Shown here: positions 6,895 through 7,016 of the stretch, in pieces
Numbering within the stretch: the stretch's first letter is position 1
Layout of the letters: every line of letters begins with the position of its first letter
NCBI GenBank assembly: GCA_934255105.1
Contig: CAKQNH010000244.1
Location: 1-7,016, forward strand
Reading direction: 5' to 3'
Origin: an uncultured Pirellulaceae bacterium
Lineage (GTDB): Bacteria > Planctomycetota > Planctomycetia > Pirellulales > Pirellulaceae
Length of the DNA stretch: 7,016 nucleotides
The notes under the pieces: model-generated
Told to the model about the DNA's origin: nothing
Databases searched by the model: none
What the model saw: the letters and a program-made list of their open reading frames with translations, nothing else
Made by a program: the position numbers and the translations under genes

Positions 6895-6910
6895 TTCAAC
6901 CAACCATTTG
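6887..6910. promoter_or_regulatory. Inverted repeat upstream of the rightmost gene
   Basis: CAAATTGGTT (6887-6896) pairs with AACCATTTG (6902-6910) through nine base pairs, with one bulged T and a five-base loop. Overlapping it, TTGGTT-C-AACCAA (6891-6903) is a perfect 13-base inverted repeat with a single central base, the usual shape of a dimeric regulator site. TAAAAT at 6922-6927 downstream could be a -10 element, but no -35 hexamer fits at 16-18 bases, so promoter assignment is uncertain. Confidence 0.3.
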
Positions 6911-6990
6911 GGAAAGACCGATAAAATCGTTAGTTCTTACCGTAGACACGTTCTGCGGTCGGGGTGGAATATACAAACCGATGGTTGTCG

Positions 6991-6997
6991 AGGGGAG
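6991..6997 (+). promoter_or_regulatory. Strong ribosome binding site of the rightmost gene
   Basis: AGGGGAG lies eight bases before the ATG at 7006. It is the best Shine-Dalgarno match in the window and is the main reason for calling a gene start there. Confidence 0.55.
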
Positions 6998-7005
6998 AAT
7001 CGCCG

Positions 7006-7016
7006 ATGAATGAGAC
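7006..7016 (+). CDS. Start of a gene running off the right edge, product unknown
   Basis: Only 11 bases are inside the window (ATG AAT GAG AC, reading M-N-E and an incomplete codon that must be Thr). The call rests on the ATG, the strong AGGGGAG eight bases upstream, and the fact that it would be divergent from the CHAT-like gene, completing the alternating strand pattern. Nothing can be said about its function. Confidence 0.5.

Noticed and set aside
6922..6927. TAAAAT as the -10 box of a sigma-70 promoter
   Set aside because: No -35-like hexamer lies 16-18 bases upstream, and an ECF-type reading (GGAAA to CGTTAG) has too short a spacer.
6981..7013. Ten-codon leader frame (ATG GTT GTC ... 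GAA TGA) overlapping the 7006 start
   Set aside because: It lacks its own ribosome site, and its stop simply falls just inside the next gene; too short to support.

Overview
The window looks like chromosomal DNA from a Planctomycetes bacterium, probably of the Pirellulaceae / Rhodopirellula-Blastopirellula type. This is inferred from the planctomycete-like xylose isomerase N-terminus, a PEP-CTERM protein remnant, the large exported TPR/CHAT-like protein and the single-gene layout; no rRNA or other decisive marker is present. Most of the window is GC-rich, but the stretch 421-600 is only about 42% G+C by hand count.

Layout: (1) 1-287, minus: N-terminal 95 codons of xylose isomerase (xylA), running off the left edge. 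(2) 329-948, plus: a PEP-CTERM protein remnant with no signal peptide and a frameshift near 599-602. (3) 1030-2007, minus: a classical short-chain dehydrogenase/reductase (SDR) carrying a 30-bp tandem repeat that adds about 45 residues just before the catalytic Ser strand. (4) 2117-3565, plus: complete pyruvate kinase (pyk), with a Lys at the site that decides K+ dependence. (5) 3566-3748: convergent gap holding a long imperfect hairpin (about 3649-3711). (6) 3749-6760, minus: a 1003-residue exported protein with TPR-like helices and a C-terminal CHAT-type domain in which I cannot find the catalytic His or Cys. (7) 6761-7005: divergent intergenic region with a clustered CAAATyCCC motif and a hairpin. 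(8) 7006 onward, plus: start of a further gene after a good ribosome binding site.

The genes alternate strand strictly (-,+,-,+,-,+), so no operon is visible. XylA and pyruvate kinase are both central carbon enzymes (pentose entry and the last step of glycolysis), but they are transcribed in opposite directions and separated by other genes, so no shared regulation can be claimed. I found no complete new multi-gene system. The items most worth a second look are the degenerate CHAT protein, the minisatellite inside the SDR fold, and the large hairpin between pyk and the CHAT gene.
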